A DNA stretch of 64,000 bases from Labedaea rhizosphaerae (GCF_004362825.1 NZ_SNXZ01000002.1:863365-927364), one strand, 5' to 3'; positions 43,339-52,839 are shown, counted from the stretch's first letter. Program-made: numbers and translations. Notes: generated by a model not told the origin, from the sequence alone.

Positions 43339-44037
43339 TCACATGACCTGACCGGTGGGCCGGAGCATGATTTCGTTGACGTCAACACCGGGCGGCTGGC
43401 CGAGCGCGTACAGCACGGCTCGCGCCACGTCCTCTGGGGCCATTTTCGGTTTCGTGCGCTGTTCGGCGTTCAGGATCTCGGTGTCCGTGATGCCCGGTTG
43501 GATGACCGTGACGCGCACGCCGGTACCGACCGCCTCTTCGCGGATCCCGGCGGCCATGCCCGTCACCGCCCACTTGGTCGCCGAGTAGAGGTTCCCCTTG
43601 CGCGGGTAGCGGCCCGCGACCGAGCCCGTGATCACCAAGTGCCCCTTGGTTTGCGCGAGCGCGGGCAGCGTGGCCCGCGCGGTCAGGGCCGGCCCGAGCA
43701 CGTTCGTGCGGACCATGTCCTGCCACTGGCCGGGGTCCGCGCCGCCGTTGCCGAAGAACGACACGTCCAGGCTCATCCCGGCGTTGGCGAACACGGCGTC
43801 CAGCCGGCCGAACCGCTCGAGCACGCGGTCCACGGCGGCCGAGATCGCGGCCCAGTCACCGATGTCGGCCCTCACCGCGAGCGCGCGGTCCGTGCCGAGT
43901 TCGGTGACGAGCGGGGCCACGGACTCCTCGCGACGGGCCAGCAACGCCAGCACGTAACCGGATTCCGCGGCCAGGCGCGCGGTCGCGGCACCGAGACCGC
44001 GGGACGCACCGGTGATCAACAGCACTCGGTCGGTCAT
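43339..44037 (-). CDS. Short-chain dehydrogenase/reductase
   Basis: 232 residues, classical SDR: cofactor motif TGASRGLGAATA, NAG in VFANAGMS, Ser in ITGSVAG and YSATKWAV (Tyr-x3-Lys). The C-terminal YALGQPPGVDVNEIMLRPTGQV resembles YdfG-type enzymes. Substrate unknown. It lies 23 bases after the MmyB-like regulator gene, which probably controls it. Confidence 0.9.
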   Translation of the reverse strand: MTDRVLLITGASRGLGAATARLAAESGYVLALLARREESVAPLVTELGTDRALAVRADIGDWAAISAAVDRVLERFGRLDAVFANAGMSLDVSFFGNGGADPGQWQDMVRTNVLGPALTARATLPALAQTKGHLVITGSVAGRYPRKGNLYSATKWAVTGMAAGIREEAVGTGVRVTVIQPGITDTEILNAEQRTKPKMAPEDVARAVLYALGQPPGVDVNEIMLRPTGQVM

Positions 44038-44060
44038 GATCTCGACCTTACGGTGCGGGC

Positions 44061-44897
44061 TCAGGAGATGGAGCGCAGGCGGCCGTGGGCCTGGCGCGCC
44101 AGGCGTTCCACGGCTTCGGCCGTGGCCTCGTCGGCGGGCAGGAAGACGACCAGCTGCTGGCCGTCCGCCGCCACTTCGAGGATTTCCCGGGTCAAGGCCA
44201 GCGCACCCGCGGCCGGGTGGTTGAGCCGCAGCACGCCCCGCCGCGGGACGACGTGGCGGTTCACCCGGCTGGTGAAGTCCGGCCCGGCGACCTGGGCCAT
44301 CTCGGCCCGCAACCATTCCGAGTTCTCGATGGACGGTGCGCGCCACAGGTCAAAAGCCTGCTCGTCGGCGACTTCGCCCCAGTCGGCAAAGAACGTTCGG
44401 GCGCGGTCGTCGGTGAACGCGTAGCGGGTGAGGTTCGGCTGGTCGCCGTCGAGCAGACCACTCGCCGCGTAGACGGCGTCGAACGCGCTGGTGCGGGCGA
44501 GCACGTCGCCGAGCCGGTTGGTCACCGCGGCGATGCCCGGTTCCAGCAGGCGCAGGGTCGCCAGCACCGAAGCCCGCACCTCGCGTCGCGGCGGCACGGG
44601 CCGCGGGTGCGCCGAGCACTCACCGCCGGTGATCTTGGTCAGGTAGCGGACGTGTTCGCGCTCCGCGGTGTCCATGTGCAGCGCGTCGGCGAGGGCGTTC
44701 ACCACGGCCACCGACGGGTTGCGGTCGCGGCCCTGCTCGATGCGGGTCAGGTACTCCACGCTGATCCCGGCCAGCGCCGCCAGGTCCATCCGGCGCAGAC
44801 CCGGCGACCGGCGCCGCCCGCTGTCCGGCAGGCCCAGCGCCTCGGGCTGGGTGCTGTCGCGTTTGGCCCGGATGAAGTCACCCAGCGGTGTGCCCAT
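44061..44897 (-). CDS. XRE-type regulator with MmyB-like ligand domain
   Basis: 278 residues. The N-terminal helix-turn-helix region carries the family text GLRRMDLAALAGISVEYLTRIEQGRDRNPS. The C-terminal domain (about 100-275, with YAFTDDRARTFFADWGEVADEQ and ADGQQLVVFLPAD) is MmyB-like and is thought to bind fatty-acid-like ligands. The genes on both sides, an SDR downstream and a divergent flavin reductase, are the usual targets of this family. Confidence 0.9.
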   Translation of the reverse strand: MGTPLGDFIRAKRDSTQPEALGLPDSGRRRSPGLRRMDLAALAGISVEYLTRIEQGRDRNPSVAVVNALADALHMDTAEREHVRYLTKITGGECSAHPRPVPPRREVRASVLATLRLLEPGIAAVTNRLGDVLARTSAFDAVYAASGLLDGDQPNLTRYAFTDDRARTFFADWGEVADEQAFDLWRAPSIENSEWLRAEMAQVAGPDFTSRVNRHVVPRRGVLRLNHPAAGALALTREILEVAADGQQLVVFLPADEATAEAVERLARQAHGRLRSIS

Positions 44898-44998
44898 ACG
44901 TCGAGCATAGGGCGGCGCCGCCGGCGGAGGGTGGCCCTGCCAGGGCCAGCCTGGACCGGGTCTGGTTGCGCTCGCGGCGGCGCGGCACCGTCGTCGGC

Positions 44999-45586
44999 AT
45001 GAACCTCGAATTGCTGGTCATCATCGCAAGCGTCCGCGAAGGACGGTTCGGACCCGTTGTGGGGCACTGGTTCGCCGAGCAGGCCCACACCCACGGCGGC
45101 TTCGACGTGACCGTGGCCGACCTGGCCGACCTCGATCTCCCGTTGTCGTTGCCCGCCGAGTCGCCGAAGTTCGCCGGCGACGACTACCCGCGGCCGACCG
45201 GGCTGGCGCCGCTGACCTCGGCGCTGGCGAAGGCCGACGCGGTGGTCATCGTGACCCCCGAGTACAACCACAGCTACCCGGCCTCGCTGAAAGCGGCCAT
45301 CGACTGGCACTTCACGCAGTGGACGGCCAAACCGGTCGCGTTCGTCAGCTACGGCGGCGCCTCCGGTGGCCGGCACGCGGTGCTGCACCTGGAGAACGTG
45401 CTCAGCGAACTGCACGCCGTGGCCATCCGCGACCGGCTCGCCTTCCCGAACTACTTCACGGCGTGGCAGGACGGCCGGCCCGTCGACGGCGAGGCGCCCG
45501 GGTACGCCAAGCAACTGCTCGACCAGTTGGCCTGGTGGGCGGCCGCCCTGCGCTCGGCCCGCCGGGCGGCGCCCTACCCGGCGTGA
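44999..45586 (+). CDS. NADPH-dependent FMN reductase-like flavoprotein
   Basis: 195 residues, flavodoxin-like fold with IIASVREGRFGPVVGHWF at the phosphate loop, VIVTPEYNHSYPASLKAAIDW, and VSYGGASGGRHAV. Such enzymes reduce flavins or quinones with NADPH. The gene is divergent from the MmyB-like regulator (101-base gap) and probably its target. Confidence 0.9.
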   Translation: MNLELLVIIASVREGRFGPVVGHWFAEQAHTHGGFDVTVADLADLDLPLSLPAESPKFAGDDYPRPTGLAPLTSALAKADAVVIVTPEYNHSYPASLKAAIDWHFTQWTAKPVAFVSYGGASGGRHAVLHLENVLSELHAVAIRDRLAFPNYFTAWQDGRPVDGEAPGYAKQLLDQLAWWAAALRSARRAAPYPA

Positions 45587-45587
45587 G

Positions 45588-47435
45588 TCAGGAGCCGAGC
45601 CCGCGGCGCACGGCGTCGGCGATCGCGTCGGCGTCGATGCCCGCGGCGGCCATCAGCTCCGCCGGGGTGCCGGAGGTCGGCATTTCCCGCACGGCCAGGC
45701 GGATCAACGGCGGCCCACCGGTGATCGGCGACACGACCTCGGCGACCGCGTCGCCGAGCCCGCCTTCGGGCCAGTGGTCCTCGACGGTCAGCAGCACCTC
45801 GGTGTCCATGGCCGCGCGCCGGATGGCCACGGCGTCGATCGGCTTGACCGAGTAGCAGTCCACGACGCGCACCGCGATGCCTTCCTCGGCGAGCTTCGCC
45901 GCCGCGGCGACGGCCTCGTCCACGGTGACCCCGCAGGCGAACACGGTCGCACGGTCGGCAGCCGCCTGGCGCACGGTCCGGCTGCCGCCGATGTGCACCG
46001 GCTCATCCGGTGGCGTGCGCACCTCGGTCTTGCCGCGCAGCGTGCGCAGGTAGGAGATCCCGGGGCGGTCGGCCATCGCGGCGACCAGCTGGGCGGTCTG
46101 GTTGGCGTCCGACGGGTGCAACACCGTGCTGCCGTGCACCGCACGCAGCGATGCCATGTCCTCCAACGCCATCTGCGACGGGCCGTCCTCGCCGATCGAC
46201 ACGCCCGCGTGCGAACCGCAGAGCCGCAGGTTCGCCCGGGAGATGGCGGCCATCCGCACGAAGTCGTAGGCGCGGGACAGGAACGCGGCGAAGGTGGACG
46301 CGAACGCCGTCCAGCCACGCACCTGCATCCCGACGGCGGCGGCGATCATCTGCTGTTCGGCGATGAACATCTCGAAGTAGCGCTCGGGGTGCGCCTTGGC
46401 GAACAGGTCGCTGTGCGTGGAGTTCGACACCTCGCCGTCCAGGGCCACGACGTCACCGCGCTGGGCGCCGAGGGCGGCGAGCGCCTCGCCGTAGGCCTCG
46501 CGGGTGGCGACGCTCTCCCCCACCGCCCAGGTGGGCAGCTCGCCGCCGCTCGTGGCGAACTCGTGCGGCTGCGCGTCGCTGGCCGGGCGCGCCACCTCGA
46601 CGGTCAGGTCGCGCTCGCCGCCGAGTTCGGCGATGGCCTGGTCGGGATCGGTGAGCGGCTTGCCGTGCTTGCCCGGCTGGTTCTCCACGGCCGCGACCCC
46701 GCGACCCTTCATCGTCCGGGCAAAGAGGACTGTCGGCTTCCCCTTGGTGGCGGTGGCCTCGCTCAGGGCCGCGTCGATCGCGTCGAGGTCGTGGCCGTCC
46801 AGCGTGATCGCGTGCCACCCGAACGCCGTCGCCATGGCGGCGTAGCGGTCGAGGTCCCAGCCCACCATCGTCTCGCGGGTCTGCCCGAGGCGGTTCACGT
46901 CGACGATGACCGTCAGGTTGTCCAGGCCCGCGTACGCCGCGTGCTCGAATCCCTCCCAAATGGACCCTTCGGCCAGCTCGGAATCCCCGCACAGCACCCA
47001 GATCCGGTACGGCAGCTGGTCCAGGTCGCGGCCGGCGAGGGCGAGGCCGACGCCGATCGGCATGCCCTGCCCGAGCGATCCGGTCGCCACGTCGGTCGGT
47101 GGGATCCGCGGCGTCGGGTGGCCTTCGAGCCGGCTGCCGAAGCGGCGGAAGCTCAACAGTTCGTCGTCGGTGATCGCGCCGACCGCCTTGAGCATCGAGT
47201 AGTACAGCGGCGAGGCGTGCCCCTTGGAGAAGATCAGGTGGTCGTTGCGCGGGTTCTCGGGCTCCGCGTAGTCCAGCCGCAGGTGACCGTCCAGCAAGAC
47301 GGCCATCAGGTCCGCGGCCGACATCGACGAGGTCGGGTGACCGGAGCCCGCCTTCGCGCTGCAACGCACCGAGTCCACCCGCAACTGCTGGGCGAGTTCG
47401 TGCCGGAACGGCGTGTTCCGCTGACGATCAGTCAC
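45588..47435 (-). CDS. Transketolase, single-chain
   Basis: 615 residues with the ThDP and transketolase motifs: SAKAGSGHPTSSMSAADLMAVLL, LCGDSELAEGSIWEGFEHAAYAGLDNLTVIVDVNRLGQ, and EDGPSQMALEDMASLR in the pyrimidine domain. It transfers two-carbon units in the pentose phosphate pathway; a synthase role on a related substrate is possible because the length is shorter than classic enzymes (about 660). The GTG at 47435 has GGAAGGAG 7 bases upstream. A stress-type promoter at 47476-47501 suggests that this is a stress-induced extra copy. Confidence 0.87.
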   Translation of the reverse strand: MTDRQRNTPFRHELAQQLRVDSVRCSAKAGSGHPTSSMSAADLMAVLLDGHLRLDYAEPENPRNDHLIFSKGHASPLYYSMLKAVGAITDDELLSFRRFGSRLEGHPTPRIPPTDVATGSLGQGMPIGVGLALAGRDLDQLPYRIWVLCGDSELAEGSIWEGFEHAAYAGLDNLTVIVDVNRLGQTRETMVGWDLDRYAAMATAFGWHAITLDGHDLDAIDAALSEATATKGKPTVLFARTMKGRGVAAVENQPGKHGKPLTDPDQAIAELGGERDLTVEVARPASDAQPHEFATSGGELPTWAVGESVATREAYGEALAALGAQRGDVVALDGEVSNSTHSDLFAKAHPERYFEMFIAEQQMIAAAVGMQVRGWTAFASTFAAFLSRAYDFVRMAAISRANLRLCGSHAGVSIGEDGPSQMALEDMASLRAVHGSTVLHPSDANQTAQLVAAMADRPGISYLRTLRGKTEVRTPPDEPVHIGGSRTVRQAAADRATVFACGVTVDEAVAAAAKLAEEGIAVRVVDCYSVKPIDAVAIRRAAMDTEVLLTVEDHWPEGGLGDAVAEVVSPITGGPPLIRLAVREMPTSGTPAELMAAAGIDADAIADAVRRGLGS

Positions 47436-47475
47436 GGCGTTGCTCCTTCCGCTGGGTTCGGGCACGGCAGATGGC

Positions 47476-47501
47476 CTACCCAGGGCCCAGGTTCGACAAT
47501 C
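47476..47501 (-). promoter_or_regulatory. SigB/SigF-type promoter GATTG-N15-GGGTAG
   Basis: Minus-strand elements at 47497-47501 and 47476-47481, about 41 bases before the transketolase start; back to back with the next promoter. Confidence 0.65.
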
Positions 47502-47504
47502 GTC

Positions 47505-47530
47505 GTTTCACCGCTCCGAACCACGGGTAT
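47505..47530 (+). promoter_or_regulatory. SigB/SigF-type promoter GTTTC-N15-GGGTAT
   Basis: Elements at 47505-47509 and 47525-47530, 48 bases before the small hydrophobic protein start. Confidence 0.7.
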
Positions 47531-47577
47531 CTGAAAGCCAAGACACGGAACCCATTTCGAACCGAGGAGTGGATGTA

Positions 47578-47748
47578 ATGCTTGTCATCGCCCTGGTGCT
47601 GTTGCTCGCCTTAATTCTGGGCGGTGCCGGTTTCGCGTTGCACTGGCTGTGGATCATCGCCGGCATCGTCCTGGTCGTCTGGCTGCTCGGCTTCCTGTTC
47701 CGTGGCGTGGCCGAGGGCGGTGCCCGGTCCCGCTGGTACCGGTGGTAG
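47578..47748 (+). CDS. Small hydrophobic membrane protein
   Basis: 56 residues with two hydrophobic helices (about 2-20 and 22-45) and a short basic end (ARSRWYRW). It resembles the small hydrophobic proteins that stress sigma factors control in many bacteria; the function is unknown. GAGGAG stands 8 bases before the ATG. The CDF gene follows by 20 bases. Confidence 0.78.
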   Translation: MLVIALVLLLALILGGAGFALHWLWIIAGIVLVVWLLGFLFRGVAEGGARSRWYRW

Positions 47749-47768
47749 CCCGCGCAAGGAGGCTTTAG

Positions 47769-48776
47769 GTGGGTAGGGGGCGCGAGCACGACCAGAGTGC
47801 GTTCACGGTCGTGCTCGCGCTCGCTGCCAACGCCGGGGTCGGCCTGCTGAAGCTGGGGGCCGGCCTGCTGACCGGGTCCGGCGCATTGCTCTCCGAAGCG
47901 GCCCACTCGGTCGGTGACGTTTCGACACAATTGATGTTGTTGACGGCAGTCCGCCGGTCGGCGAAACCCGCTGACCGGCGGCATCCGTTCGGTTACGGCA
48001 AGGAGCGCTATTTCTGGGCGCTCCTTGCCGCTTGTGGCGTGCTCGTTTCGGGCGCCATCTTCTCGGTGTACGAGGGCATTCGGACCATCACGGAGGGCAG
48101 CGAGGAGAGCTCGTTGCTCTGGGTCAACTACCTCGTGCTCGGGCTCGCGCTGGTCATGGAGGGCACCTCGTTGGTGCAGGCCGTGCGCCAGGTGCGCCGC
48201 GACGCGGCCGAGCACGACGAGTCCGTGCCGCGCCGGCTCGCGGGCACCGACGACCCGGCGCCACGGGCGGTGTTCGCGGAAGACCTCACCGCGGTGATCG
48301 GCATCGGCCTGGCCGCGGCCGGGGTGGCCTTGCACCAGCTCACCGGTTCGGCCGTGTGGGACGGCGTCGCGTCGCTGGCCATCGGCGGGCTGCTCACCGT
48401 CGTGGCGTTCCTGCTGGCGCAGTCGACCAAGACGCTGCTGATCGGGCGGCAGGCCGACTCACGCACGCTGCGCTCGATCGAGCTGTGGCTCGAGGAGCAG
48501 CCGGAGATCGACGACGTCGTCGACTTGATGACCATGCTGACCGGCACCGACCAGGTGCTGGTGTGCGCCCGGGTCGACGTGGTCGACGACTACCGGGCGG
48601 GCCAGCTCGAGGAGGCCTTCGCCCGCATCGACGTCGAGCTGCGCAAGGAATTCGCCGACGTCCACGAGGTGTTCATCCAGCCGGTTCCGCGCACCAACCG
48701 CGAACTGCGCGAGCGCGTGTTGCACCGCTACGGCCGGGAAATGGCCGACCAGCCCGAGGACCTCACTGCACGGTAG
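47769..48776 (+). CDS. Cation diffusion facilitator (CDF) family transporter
   Basis: 335 residues with six helices and a C-terminal cytoplasmic metal-binding domain. CDF marks are GSGALLSEAAHSVGDVSTQ in helix 2 and DRRHPFGYGKERYFWAL in the following loop. CDF proteins expel divalent metals such as Zn or Mn in exchange for protons; the metal is not clear because the helix 5 motif is atypical (FAEDLTAVIGIGLA). GTG start with AAGGAGG 6 bases upstream. Confidence 0.9.
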   Translation: MGRGREHDQSAFTVVLALAANAGVGLLKLGAGLLTGSGALLSEAAHSVGDVSTQLMLLTAVRRSAKPADRRHPFGYGKERYFWALLAACGVLVSGAIFSVYEGIRTITEGSEESSLLWVNYLVLGLALVMEGTSLVQAVRQVRRDAAEHDESVPRRLAGTDDPAPRAVFAEDLTAVIGIGLAAAGVALHQLTGSAVWDGVASLAIGGLLTVVAFLLAQSTKTLLIGRQADSRTLRSIELWLEEQPEIDDVVDLMTMLTGTDQVLVCARVDVVDDYRAGQLEEAFARIDVELRKEFADVHEVFIQPVPRTNRELRERVLHRYGREMADQPEDLTAR

Positions 48777-48794
48777 ATGTCACTGCACCGAACT

Positions 48795-51167
48795 TCACTG
48801 AATGGTGAGGCTTTCGGTGAACTCGGCGACCATCCGTTCGGCCAGCACCCGCACCTTGACGTTGCCGTTCTTGGACAGCTCGGCGAGCTTGTTGAACGCC
48901 GTCTCGGCGTCACAGCGGTGCAACGCCATCAGCAACCCGACGGCCTGGCTGATCGTGCTCCGGGTGTCCAGCGCACGGCGCAGGGTGCGCGCCTGGTCGT
49001 CGCTGCTGGCGATGAGCGACTCCCGCAACCGCGAGAGCTCCAGGTGGACTCGCACCCGTGCGACGAGCTCGGCCGGGTCGAACGGCTTCACCACGTAGTC
49101 GTCGGCGCCCAGGCGCAACCCGTCGGTCGCCGACGTCGCACCCGCACGTGCGGTCAGCAGCACCACCGGGACCCGGACCAGGCGCTGGTCCTGCCGCACG
49201 GTGCGCAACAACTCGAGCCCGTCCGTGCCGGGCAGCATGATGTCGCTGAGGATCAGGTCCGGCGGGTTCGCCTCCGCGTGCGCAAGCGCGGCGGCGGCGT
49301 CGGAGACGGCATCGACGGTCCAGCCCTGCTCGTGCAGCAGCCTGCTGAGGTAACCACGCATGTCCGCGTTGTCCTCGACCAGCAGGATCCGGCCGTCGCC
49401 GGGGTCGCCACCCGGGATGGTCCGGGCGTTCTCGGCCTGCCACCGCTGCGCCTCGGTCAGGTACGGCGCGCCCAGCTCGGCGACGTCGAACTCCTTGGCC
49501 ACCGACGAGTCGCTGGGCTTGCGCGGCACGGTGACGGTGAAGGTGCTCCCCTGGCCGGGCGTGCTGTGCAGCGACACCGAGCCGCCGAGCGCGCGGGCGA
49601 GGAGGGACACCAGCGAAAGGCCGATGCCCACGCCCTCGCTGCTGCGGCCCCCGGACCCGGCCACCCGGTGGAAGCGGTCGAACACCCGGGGCTGTTCCTC
49701 GGCGGCGATGCCGACGCCGGTGTCGGCGACGGTGAGCCGCAGCTCGCCGTCGGCCGCGTCGAGCCGCACGGTGATCGTGCCCGCCGGGGTGTACTTGACC
49801 GCGTTGGACAGCAGGTTCAGCACGATCTTGGTCCACATGTCCTGGTCGAGGGCGACGGGCTCGCGGGCGTCGTCGTCGAGTTCGAGCAGCAGCTTGAGCC
49901 CCGCCGCCTCGGCCGCGGACCGGAACATCGACGCGCACTCCTTGGTGAGCGCCACCGGGTCCGTCGGCTCCGGCTGGACGTGCAGCTGGTGCGCCTCGGC
50001 GCTGGCGACGTCGAGCAGCCCGTCGACCAGTCTTCGCAGGCGCAGGGCGGCGCGGTAGGCGGCGGCGATGGCGCCGCGCTGGTCCTCGGTCAGGTGCCCG
50101 TCGTGGTCGAGCAGGTCCTGGATCGGGGCCAGCAGCAAGGTCAGCGGGGTGCGGAACTCGTGGCTGACGTTCTCGAAGAACCGGGTCTTCGCCGCGTCCA
50201 ATTCGGACAGTTCGGCGAGCCGGCGCCGTTGCGACTCGTAGACGCGGGCGTCGGCCAGGGCCGCGGACACCTGCCCGGCCACCAGGTGCAGGAACGCGGC
50301 GTAGGCGTCGTCGAACGCCCGGTAGGGCGAGATGCCGGCCACCAGCGCGCCGATCGGGCGCGGTTGCTCGGTCACCACGAGTGGCAGCACCAGCGAGTCG
50401 CCCACGCCCGAGTCCATCCGCTCGGCCGCACTCGTCTCGGCGACGCGCCGGACCACGCTGCCCTCCCCCGCCGGGATGGTCTGCTCGGTGCCGAACGACG
50501 CGGCGAGATCGAGGCGGTCCGCGTCCCTCCAGAGGTAGGCCGCCACGAACGGCAGGTCGGCGCGGCTCTCGGCCAGGCGGGCGACAGCCGAGCGGCACGC
50601 GTCGGCAACCGAGTCCGCCTCGGTAACCGAGACGGTGCTGAGCCGCCGCAGCGTCCCCAGGCGCCGGTCGCCCAGCACCCGCGTGGTGACGTCGGTCGTG
50701 GACACGAAGATGCCCACCACCCGGCCCGCCTCGTCGGTGACCGGGCTGTAGGAGAACGTCCAGTAGGTCTCCTCGAGGTAGCCGTGCCTGCGCAGCATCA
50801 GCTGGTGGTCCTCGAGGTGGATGGCACCTTCGCCGCGCAGCACGTGGTCGGCGAGCGGGCCGAGCTGGTCCCACACCTCGGCCCAGCACTCGGCCCCGGG
50901 CTGGCCGATGGCCGCCGGGTACTTGTCGCCGAGCACGGGCGTGTAGGCGTGGTTGAAGATCTGGACCAGCCGCGGACCCCACCACAGCAACATCGGCCGG
51001 CGCGAGGGCAGCACGGTCCGCACGGCGGCGCGCAGCTCGACCGGCCAGGTTTCCACCGGTCCCAACGGGGTCGCCGCCCAGTCCGCCGCCCGCAACGCCG
51101 CCGCAGTGTCATCGGATCCGGCGAACAACCGGTCGGCGGTCCAGACATCAGCGGAGCCGTACGCCAT
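48795..51167 (-). CDS. Hybrid sensor: PAS-GAF-histidine kinase-receiver-ANTAR
   Basis: 790 residues in one chain. An N-terminal PAS-like region (about 30-165) and a GAF-like region (about 170-310) are followed by HisKA with phospho-His near 336 (SHEFRTPL), HATPase (NLLSNAVKYTP, DTGVGI, GIGLSLV), a receiver with Asp near 642 (LSDIMLPGTDG) and Lys (VVKPFD), and ANTAR (about 720-785, RSTISQAVGLLMALHRCDAETAFNKLAELS). ANTAR domains bind hairpins in mRNA and prevent termination. The protein thus joins sensing, phosphorelay and RNA-binding output. It has no membrane segment, so it senses inside the cell. It converges on the CDF gene. Confidence 0.9.
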   Translation of the reverse strand: MAYGSADVWTADRLFAGSDDTAAALRAADWAATPLGPVETWPVELRAAVRTVLPSRRPMLLWWGPRLVQIFNHAYTPVLGDKYPAAIGQPGAECWAEVWDQLGPLADHVLRGEGAIHLEDHQLMLRRHGYLEETYWTFSYSPVTDEAGRVVGIFVSTTDVTTRVLGDRRLGTLRRLSTVSVTEADSVADACRSAVARLAESRADLPFVAAYLWRDADRLDLAASFGTEQTIPAGEGSVVRRVAETSAAERMDSGVGDSLVLPLVVTEQPRPIGALVAGISPYRAFDDAYAAFLHLVAGQVSAALADARVYESQRRRLAELSELDAAKTRFFENVSHEFRTPLTLLLAPIQDLLDHDGHLTEDQRGAIAAAYRAALRLRRLVDGLLDVASAEAHQLHVQPEPTDPVALTKECASMFRSAAEAAGLKLLLELDDDAREPVALDQDMWTKIVLNLLSNAVKYTPAGTITVRLDAADGELRLTVADTGVGIAAEEQPRVFDRFHRVAGSGGRSSEGVGIGLSLVSLLARALGGSVSLHSTPGQGSTFTVTVPRKPSDSSVAKEFDVAELGAPYLTEAQRWQAENARTIPGGDPGDGRILLVEDNADMRGYLSRLLHEQGWTVDAVSDAAAALAHAEANPPDLILSDIMLPGTDGLELLRTVRQDQRLVRVPVVLLTARAGATSATDGLRLGADDYVVKPFDPAELVARVRVHLELSRLRESLIASSDDQARTLRRALDTRSTISQAVGLLMALHRCDAETAFNKLAELSKNGNVKVRVLAERMVAEFTESLTIQ

Positions 51168-51339
51168 TCGTCACGACCCTCTCGGCCATGCGAGACAGGC
51201 CCACGCACACGAGCGGACCTGCCCGCGGGTGGATAACGCAAGTAGGTGGCGGCTCGTGTGTTCGACCGCGAGTGGTGATCCTAACCAGCACTGATCACCC
51301 GGACGCGGTGAGGTGGGGCCACCACACCGCGTCGGGTGA

Positions 51340-52800
51340 TCAAGCGGACACCTTCGCCGGCTGCGCCGAGAGCGGGGCGGCCAGGTCCTCCAGCGACTTA
51401 CCCTCCGCCTTCACCCCGAAGATCAATTCGACGACCCCGGCGAGCGCCATCACCGCGGCCGCGACGTAGAACCCGACCGCGACCAGACCGCGGCTGCCGG
51501 AGTCGATGAACGCGCCGAACAGCAACGGTCCCACGATGCCGCCGAGCCCGGTCCCGACCGCGTAGAAGAACGCGATGGCCAGCGCGCGGGTCTCCATCGG
51601 GAAGATCTCGCTGACCGTGAGGTACGCGGCGGACGACCCGGCCGAGGCGAGGAAGAACGTGGCGAGGAGCAGCACGGTGAACCACACCGGCGACCCCGTC
51701 TGGCCGAGGAACACCAGCGTCAACGGGATCGTGAGGATCGCCGAGCCCAGGTAGGTTCCGGTGATCATCGGGCGCCGGCCCACGGTGTCGAAGAGCTTGC
51801 TCAAGGTCAGCGGGCCGAGCATGTTGCCCAGCCCGTAGAACACGAGGAACAGCGGCGCGATCCCGGAAGCGACGCCGTAGTAGTTCGAATACAGCGTGCC
51901 AAGGTTGAACGTGATCCCGTTGTAGATGAACGCCTGCCCCACGAAGAGGGCGAGCCCCAGGATCGTGCGTCGCGGGTACGTCCGGAACGCGGTCGCCGCG
52001 ATCTCCCGGAACGGGATGGTCTTGCGCTGCCGCACGGTCATCTCCGAATCCGGCTCGGGTAGCTCCGCCCCGGTCCGGTCGCGCACGTCCCGCTCGATCT
52101 CGCCGACCACACGCTCGGCTTCGCGTTCCCGGCCGTGGATGAACAGCCACCGCGGGCTCTCCGGCACGTGCCTGCGCACCACGAGGATCACCAGGCCGAG
52201 CACGGCGCCGAGGCCGAACGCGATGCGCCAGCCGACGTCCGCCGAGAACACCGAAGTGTTGAGCAGCAACAGGGAGAGCGCGGCGCCGGCGGCCGCACCT
52301 CCCCAGTACGTGCTGTTGATCACGAGGTCGACCCGGCCGCGCACCCGCGCCGGGATCAGCTCGTCGATCGCGGAGTTGATCGCCGCGTACTCGCCGCCGA
52401 TCCCGGTCCCGGTGAGGAACCGGGTCAGGAAGAAGTACCAAGGGGCGAAGGCGAACGCGCACAACACCGTCGCCACGAGGTAGACCGCGAGCGTGATGAT
52501 GAACAGCTTCTTGCGGCCGAACCGGTCGGTGAGCTGACCGAACACCAGCGCGCCGACGCAGGCGCCGAAGACGTAGCAGGCGGCCGCGATGCCGATGTCG
52601 GAATCGGTGGCGTGCAGCCCCGACCCCGGTTCGGTCAGCCGCGACGCGATCGAGCCGATCAGCGTCACCTCGAGGCCGTCGAGCAACCAGACGGTCCCGA
52701 GCCCGAACAACACCCGCCAGTGGAATCGCGACCAGGGCAGCCGATCCAGCCGGGCGGGCACCCGTGTGGTGATCTCGTTTCGCTGCGTCACCACCGGCAT
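51340..52800 (-). CDS. MFS transporter, sugar/acid porter type
   Basis: 486 residues, 12 helices, with DRFGRKKLF after helix 2, PESPRWLFIHGRE after helix 6, and RTILGLALFVGQAF; these match metabolite:H+ symporters of the sugar-porter-like group. The substrate is unknown. The ATG at 52800 directly abuts a GGGTAC -10 element, so real translation may begin at the GTG codons 2-3 codons later on a leaderless message; a TTG 24 bases upstream is unlikely. Confidence 0.88.
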   Translation of the reverse strand: MPVVTQRNEITTRVPARLDRLPWSRFHWRVLFGLGTVWLLDGLEVTLIGSIASRLTEPGSGLHATDSDIGIAAACYVFGACVGALVFGQLTDRFGRKKLFIITLAVYLVATVLCAFAFAPWYFFLTRFLTGTGIGGEYAAINSAIDELIPARVRGRVDLVINSTYWGGAAAGAALSLLLLNTSVFSADVGWRIAFGLGAVLGLVILVVRRHVPESPRWLFIHGREREAERVVGEIERDVRDRTGAELPEPDSEMTVRQRKTIPFREIAATAFRTYPRRTILGLALFVGQAFIYNGITFNLGTLYSNYYGVASGIAPLFLVFYGLGNMLGPLTLSKLFDTVGRRPMITGTYLGSAILTIPLTLVFLGQTGSPVWFTVLLLATFFLASAGSSAAYLTVSEIFPMETRALAIAFFYAVGTGLGGIVGPLLFGAFIDSGSRGLVAVGFYVAAAVMALAGVVELIFGVKAEGKSLEDLAAPLSAQPAKVSA

Positions 52801-52825
52801 GTACCCAAACGTGGTGTGCGACAAC
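52801..52825 (-). promoter_or_regulatory. SigB/SigF-type promoter GTTGT-N14-GGGTAC
   Basis: Minus-strand elements at 52821-52825 and 52801-52806; the -10 touches the MFS ATG. It overlaps the oppositely directed promoter at 52814. Confidence 0.6.
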
Positions 52826-52839
52826 CCTTTTGTGGGTAG
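52814..52839 (+). promoter_or_regulatory. SigB/SigF-type promoter GTGTG-N15-GGGTAG
   Basis: Elements at 52814-52818 and 52834-52839, reading toward the small protein and DUF6328-like genes. Confidence 0.6.
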
